A DNA stretch of 9,302 bases, taken from contig JADLKP010000072.1 in assembly GCA_016838945.1 (NCBI GenBank), forward strand, positions 1 to 9,302, in the 5' to 3' direction. Both the position numbers and the translations under genes were made by a program. Source of the stretch: Methanobrevibacter sp. (GTDB taxonomy: Archaea; Methanobacteriota; Methanobacteria; Methanobacteriales; Methanobacteriaceae). Below, one piece after another: positions 5,894-9,302 of this stretch (the first letter of the stretch is position 1; every line of letters starts with the position of its first letter). The notes under the pieces are model-generated. The model was not told the origin of the DNA. It saw nothing but the letters and a program-made list of their open reading frames with translations, and did no database searches.

Positions 5894-7080
5894 AGGAAAT
5901 TAATATTATTGGAATGGGAATGAGTGAAAAGACACTCACTGCAGAAGCTTTAGCACTAATTACTGGTGCAGATATCTTAATTGGGGCTAAAAGATTAATT
6001 AATGAGTTTCTTCACTTGAATAAACCTAGTTTTAATGCTTATTTATCTAATGATATTTTAGAAATAATAGAGGAAACAGATGCAAATAAGATAGCAATCT
6101 TAGTTTCAGGGGATGTTGGATTTTATAGTGCAGCTGAGAAATTGGTGGATGTTCTAAAAGATTATTCTCCTAAGTTGATAGCCGGAATTTCATCTGTATC
6201 CTACTTTTTTGCCAAATGCAGTCTTCCTTGGAAAGATGCTAATTTGATAAGCTGCCATGGGCTTGATACAAACATTGTTTCATCAGTTCGCAGAAATAGA
6301 TTTACCTTTGCTTTAACAGGCAAAAACATTCCAGAATTGCAAAAGGAATTGGTTAAATATGGATTCAGCGATTTGAAGGTTTGGGTTGGTGAGAATTTAG
6401 GCTCAGATGAAGAGTCCATTCAAGAATCCAAGATATCTGATTTAGAGGGAAAGGAATTCAGTTCTCTAACTGTTTTGATTATAGAAAATCCAAATTTTGA
6501 TTCAAGAATCAGAACTGGAATTCCTGATGAGGAATTCATTAGGGGTAAAGTACCAATGACAAAATCAGAAGTTCGTGCTGTTTGCCTTTCAAAATTGGCA
6601 TTGTCTCCAACTGACATAGCTTACGATATTGGCTGTGGAACAGGTTCTGTAACAATTGAAATGGCATTTTCAGCATATGACGGCAAGGTTTATGCCTTTG
6701 ATAAGAATGAAGAGGCAATTGATCTATTGAAACAGAATTGTCAGAAATTCCACTTGGATAATGTAGAGGCTCTCTATGGCTTGGCTCCAGAATGCCTAAA
6801 GGATTTGCCTGTTCCTGATGTTGCATTTATTGGAGGAAGCTCTGGAAACATGAATGAAATTGTAAGTTATTTGCATGGATTCAATAATGAAATGAGATTT
6901 GTAATAACTGCAGTGACTCTTGAAAATGCTATGGCAGGTTTGGACTCCTTAAAGAATGTTGGTATATGCGGTGACATTGTTCAAGTTGCAGTTTCCAAAG
7001 GCAGACAAATTGGTGATTTGCATATGCTTATGGCTCAAAACCCTATATTCATTATTAGTGGAAGTGGTCAAGATGAATAG
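5890..7080 (+). CDS. cbiET: CbiET fusion, cobalt-precorrin-6B C5/C15-methyltransferase and decarboxylase
   Basis: One 396-residue protein joins CbiE and CbiT, which methylate C5 and C15 and remove the C12 acetate carboxyl, converting cobalt-precorrin-6B to cobalt-precorrin-8. The CbiE half (about 1-205) shows IGMGM (7-11), LVSGDVGFYSAA (71-82), GISSVSYFFAKCSLPWKDAN (99-118) and GENLGSDEE (167-175). The CbiT half (about 208-396) opens with TGIPDEEF (209-216) and VPMTKSEVR (221-229). It has the class I S-adenosylmethionine loop AYDIGCGTGSVTIEMA (244-259), VAFIGGSSGN (311-320), TAVTLEN (340-346) and a GRQIGDLHMLMAQNP tail (371-385). It corresponds to CobL of the aerobic route, but its neighbours show the cobalt route. 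The ATG at 5890 is chosen over 5884 because AGGAG is 9 nt away. The two domains are in one frame with no sign of a frameshift. Its end overlaps cbiA by 8 bp. Methanogens usually encode CbiE and CbiT separately, so the fusion is notable if the host is archaeal. Confidence 0.94.
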   Translation: MKEINIIGMGMSEKTLTAEALALITGADILIGAKRLINEFLHLNKPSFNAYLSNDILEIIEETDANKIAILVSGDVGFYSAAEKLVDVLKDYSPKLIAGISSVSYFFAKCSLPWKDANLISCHGLDTNIVSSVRRNRFTFALTGKNIPELQKELVKYGFSDLKVWVGENLGSDEESIQESKISDLEGKEFSSLTVLIIENPNFDSRIRTGIPDEEFIRGKVPMTKSEVRAVCLSKLALSPTDIAYDIGCGTGSVTIEMAFSAYDGKVYAFDKNEEAIDLLKQNCQKFHLDNVEALYGLAPECLKDLPVPDVAFIGGSSGNMNEIVSYLHGFNNEMRFVITAVTLENAMAGLDSLKNVGICGDIVQVAVSKGRQIGDLHMLMAQNPIFIISGSGQDE

Positions 7081-8425
7081 GATATTAATCTCTGGAACCA
7101 ACAGTAACTGTGGAAAGACAACCATAACTATGGCTTTGCTTGCAGCATTCCAAAATAGGGGTTTGGAAATCGCTTCCTTTAAATCAGGTCCCGATTATAT
7201 TGATCCGATGTTCCATCGCAAGGTCTTTAATGTAGAAACCCATAATTTGGATCCTTACTTTTCAACTGAGCAAATGTTATGTGACCAATTCATCAGGAAT
7301 TGCGGCAAGGATTTGAGCATAATTGAAGGTGCTATGGGATATTATGATGGAATAGGTGTTGAAGGCAGAGCAAGTGCTTGGGAAGTAGCCAAATCCATTA
7401 GAGCTCCTGCTGTACTCATTATAGATGCTAAAGGAATGAGCAATTCTGCAGCAGCAATCATAAAAGGTTTTAAGGATTTTAAAGAAGACAGCATGGTTGA
7501 AGGAGTCATATTCAATGGAATTTCTCCAATGTTATATCCTCTCTTAAGGGATATTGTCGAAAATGCTGGTGTTAAGGCTTATGGTTTCTTGCCAAGAGAA
7601 GAGAAGTATTCCATTGGAAGCAGAAACTTAGGATTGATCACTGCTGATGAAATTGAGGACATAAAAGAGAAAATAAATGGTCTTCGTGAATTGGCAGAAA
7701 AATACATTGATTTGGATGGTTTGTATGAACTGGCTAAATCTGCTCCAATCCTTGAAGCAAGTGATGATTATAAAGAGTTGATTGAAAATAGTAAAATAGA
7801 TTCCAACGAACCTAAGACTCGAATAGCAGTATCACGTGATAACGCTTTTTGCTTTATGTATAAGGAAAACATAGAAATACTTGAAGATTTGGGATGTGAA
7901 ATTGTCTATTTCAGCCCATTGGAAGATGAAAAGCTTCCTGATAACATATCTGGATTATATTTATGTGGAGGTTATCCTGAATTATATGCAGAAGAATTGT
8001 CTGAAAATAGGAAATTATGCAATGAAATAAAAGACATAATAGAAATGGGAATTCCTACAATCGCGGAATGTGGTGGTTTCATGTATTTGCATGATTCGAT
8101 TGAAAATGTTCCTATGGTTGGATTCATCAAAGGAAATTGCATAAAGACAGATAAATTGCAAAGATTCGGTTATATTGAGATAAAGGCATTGCAAGATAAC
8201 TTGCTATGCAATGAAGGAGATAGCATTAGAGTGCATGAATTCCATTATTATGATAGTGAAAATTGTGGAGAAGCGTTTATGGCTAAAAAGGCATCCAATG
8301 GTTTGGAATATCTTTGTTGTCATGGATCTCTAAGTCTTTATGCTGGTTTCCCACATATTTACCTTCCTGCAAATCCTGATTTTGCAAAGTCTTTTGTGGG
8401 TAATGCAAGGAATTGGAAAGGTTAA
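7073..8425 (+). CDS. cbiA: CbiA, cobyrinate a,c-diamide synthase
   Basis: Amidates the a and c side-chain carboxylates of cobyrinic acid using glutamine and ATP, completing the segment encoded here. From the ATG at 7073 the protein has 450 residues, normal for CbiA. The N-terminal ATPase (synthetase) domain has the P-loop GTNSNCGKTT (8-17), KSGPDYIDPMFH (37-48) and EGAMGYYDG (85-93). The C-terminal class I amidotransferase domain has LYLCGGYPELYAEELSEN (295-312), the nucleophile Cys333 in AECGGFMYL, HEFHYYD (388-394) and a probable catalytic His428 in the segment YAGFPHIYL. The open frame extends 39 codons upstream, but that part is read out of frame within cbiET; the P-loop position and the 8-bp overlap favour 7073. 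The ribosome site (GTGGTCA) is weak, in keeping with coupled translation. The paralogue CfbB, which amidates Ni-sirohydrochlorin for coenzyme F430, shares all these motifs; the location among cbi genes argues for CbiA. Confidence 0.9.
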   Translation: MNRILISGTNSNCGKTTITMALLAAFQNRGLEIASFKSGPDYIDPMFHRKVFNVETHNLDPYFSTEQMLCDQFIRNCGKDLSIIEGAMGYYDGIGVEGRASAWEVAKSIRAPAVLIIDAKGMSNSAAAIIKGFKDFKEDSMVEGVIFNGISPMLYPLLRDIVENAGVKAYGFLPREEKYSIGSRNLGLITADEIEDIKEKINGLRELAEKYIDLDGLYELAKSAPILEASDDYKELIENSKIDSNEPKTRIAVSRDNAFCFMYKENIEILEDLGCEIVYFSPLEDEKLPDNISGLYLCGGYPELYAEELSENRKLCNEIKDIIEMGIPTIAECGGFMYLHDSIENVPMVGFIKGNCIKTDKLQRFGYIEIKALQDNLLCNEGDSIRVHEFHYYDSENCGEAFMAKKASNGLEYLCCHGSLSLYAGFPHIYLPANPDFAKSFVGNARNWKG

Positions 8426-8432
8426 AATTTAT

Positions 8433-8455
8433 TTCTTAATTAAATTCTTAATTAA
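8433..8455 (+). repeat. 12-bp tandem repeat after cbiA
   Basis: TTCTTAATTAA occurs at 8433-8443 and again at 8445-8455 with a single A between, so the period is 12. It begins 8 nt after the cbiA stop codon. Each copy contains the palindrome TTAATTAA. Confidence 0.7.
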
Positions 8456-8475
8456 CAATTTATTCCTAACAATAA

Positions 8476-8496
8476 CCCCTCCCCTTAATTTATATT
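8476..8496 (+). promoter_or_regulatory. Candidate promoter of cbiC with an upstream C-rich tract
   Basis: CCCCTCCCC (8476-8484) stands out in an otherwise AT-rich spacer and is followed at 8489-8496 by TTTATATT, a good archaeal TATA-like box. Initiation about 25 nt further on, near 8518, would leave a leader of about 25 nt before cbiC. The C-rich tract may be a factor or regulator site. This suggests cbiC can be transcribed separately from the genes before it. Confidence 0.4.
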
Positions 8497-8531
8497 TATT
8501 AATAATTTAGTAGTTTATTCATAGCAAAATG

Positions 8532-8538
8532 AAGTGAT
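8532..8538 (+). promoter_or_regulatory. Ribosome binding site of cbiC
   Basis: AAGTGAT lies 3 nt before the ATG at 8542. The GTGAT core pairs with the 5' part of the anti-Shine-Dalgarno sequence, which explains the short spacing. This form is common in methanogens. Confidence 0.55.
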
Positions 8539-8541
8539 AGT

Positions 8542-9180
8542 ATGAAAATTGAATTAGAACAAGTCGAACCTGCTGAAATCGAAAGCAGGAGTATGGAAAT
8601 TATTGAATCTGAACTTCCTCACGAAATTGACCCTAAATTAGCGCCAATTATTAAAAGAGCAGTTCACACAGCTGCTGATTTTGATTATGTGGATAACTTA
8701 TGCTTTTCAGAAGATGTAGTTGATAAGGCATTGGAAGCAATAAAGAACGGAGCCTGCATTGTAACTGACACTAATATGGCAAAGGCAGGAATCAATAAGG
8801 CAGAACTTAAGAAGCATGGCGGTGAAGTCTTCTGCTTTATGAGTGATGATGATGTTAGAGACATTGCCAAAAAGAATGGATCTACACGTGCAAGAGCATC
8901 CATGGATAAGGCAGCAAGTTTGGATAAACCATTGATTTTTGCAATTGGAAATGCTCCAACCGCTTTGATTAGATTATATGAATTGATTCAGGAAGGAAAT
9001 CTCAATCCAGAACTCATCATTGGAGTTCCTGTAGGATTTGTAAATGTAGTCCAATCAAAAGAGTTGATTATGCAATGTGATGTTCCATATATAGTTGCTC
9101 GTGGTCGTAAAGGTGGAAGTAATGTTGCAGCTGCCATTTCAAATGCATTATTGTATATGTTAAGAGATCAAAATAAATAG
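8542..9180 (+). CDS. cbiC: CbiC, cobalt-precorrin-8 methylmutase
   Basis: Moves the methyl group from C11 to C12 of cobalt-precorrin-8, giving cobyrinic acid, which CbiA then amidates. The 212-residue protein has normal length for CbiC/CobH. The catalytic histidine is His42 in VHTAADFDY (41-49). Further family blocks are TDTNMAKAGI (75-84), NGSTRARASMDKA (112-124), IGNAPTALIRLYELI (135-149), GVPVGFVNVVQSKE (161-174) and the C-terminal VARGRKGGSNVAAAISNALL (185-204). The ATG at 8542 gives the usual start region (EIESRSMEII at 12-21). It follows cbiA after 116 bp, the second longest spacer of the cluster, and appears to have its own promoter. It is the last gene of the cluster and is followed by terminator-like sequence. 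All active-site motifs are intact. Confidence 0.96.
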   Translation: MKIELEQVEPAEIESRSMEIIESELPHEIDPKLAPIIKRAVHTAADFDYVDNLCFSEDVVDKALEAIKNGACIVTDTNMAKAGINKAELKKHGGEVFCFMSDDDVRDIAKKNGSTRARASMDKAASLDKPLIFAIGNAPTALIRLYELIQEGNLNPELIIGVPVGFVNVVQSKELIMQCDVPYIVARGRKGGSNVAAAISNALLYMLRDQNK

Positions 9181-9181
9181 C

Positions 9182-9262
9182 TTTTTTTCATTTCATGAAA
9201 TTTCATGAAATTCTATTTTTTCATTCTTTATATATTTTTTATTCTTTTTTTATTCCTTTTTT
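9182..9262 (+). terminator. Palindrome plus oligo-T tracts ending the cluster
   Basis: A perfect 22-bp palindrome at 9190-9211 (two copies of TTTCATGAAA plus one base each side) can fold as a 9-bp stem with an AATT loop and is followed by T-runs. Runs of six or seven T lie at 9182-9188, 9216-9221, 9235-9240, 9245-9251 and 9257-9262. Repeated oligo-T tracts are the usual archaeal termination signal; the hairpin could also act as a weak bacterial-type terminator. Confidence 0.65.
9227..9234 (+). promoter_or_regulatory. TTTATATA box downstream of cbiC
   Basis: An exact match to the methanogen TATA consensus lies among the oligo-T tracts. It could belong to a gene beginning beyond the window, but no coding region is visible in the last 120 bases and the match may be chance. 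Confidence 0.15.
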
Positions 9263-9302
9263 ATTCTATTTTTCATTTTATTAATTATTTTTAATCAATA
9301 TT

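Noticed and set aside
6956..7072. Upstream in-frame extension of CbiA by 39 codons.
   Set aside because: This is out-of-frame cbiET sequence; the P-loop position and family length support 7073.
5884..7080. Possible misjoined pair of genes (cbiE and cbiT joined by a sequencing error).
   Set aside because: The frame runs through the linker without stop or shift, and CbiET fusions are a known family form.
1..9302. Search for a CRISPR array, transposase, tRNA/rRNA or defence genes.
   Set aside because: No spaced regular repeats, transposase motifs or tRNA-like folds seen; the tandem repeats found have no spacers between units.

Overview
The window is one co-directional (+ strand) gene cluster for the middle of anaerobic (early-cobalt) adenosylcobalamin synthesis. 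In order it carries cbiL, cbiD, cbiF, cbiG, cbiH, cbiJ, a fused cbiET, cbiA and cbiC. Together these nine genes (ten activities) cover every dedicated step from cobalt-sirohydrochlorin (cobalt-factor II) to cobyrinic acid a,c-diamide. The reaction order is: CbiL (C20 methylation), CbiH (C17 methylation and ring contraction), CbiF (C11 methylation), CbiG (lactone opening, loss of the C20 fragment), CbiD (C1 methylation), CbiJ (reduction), CbiE and CbiT (C5 and C15 methylation, C12 decarboxylation), CbiC (methyl shift C11 to C12) and CbiA (a,c-amidation). Cobalt chelatase, precorrin-2 oxidase, adenosylation, CbiP, CbiB and nucleotide-loop genes are not here and must lie elsewhere.

Layout: positions 1 to about 88 are less AT-rich and may be the tail of an upstream gene. 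Positions 89-378 are very AT-rich leader with TATA-like boxes. The cbiL-D-F-G-H-J genes are separated by AT-rich spacers of 44-122 bp, several containing tandem repeats. The cbiJ-cbiET-cbiA genes are tightly coupled by 4-bp and 8-bp overlaps. A 116-bp spacer with a TATA-like box precedes cbiC. The cluster ends in a 22-bp palindrome and a series of oligo-T tracts.

Host: a low-GC anaerobe. The oligo-T-only ends, TTTATATA-type boxes, RBSs of the GAGGTG/AGTGAT type, AGA/AGG/ATA-rich codon use, lack of a recognisable cobalamin riboswitch and extremely AT-rich spacers favour a Methanobrevibacter/Methanosphaera-like methanogenic archaeon. The gene order, the CbiET fusion and the CbiT sequence style look like those of Firmicutes, so a Clostridia-like bacterium, or a bacterial cluster acquired by a methanogen, cannot be excluded. 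Host assignment is an inference.

Start sites for cbiF, cbiH, cbiJ, cbiET and cbiA were moved downstream of the longest open frame on the basis of RBS position and family N-termini. I see no wholly new system. The most unusual material is non-coding: a 40-bp tandem duplication and a related 24-bp element in two successive spacers, short tandem repeats directly after stop codons, an intergenic hairpin, and an Asn/Asp-rich linker inside CbiG.
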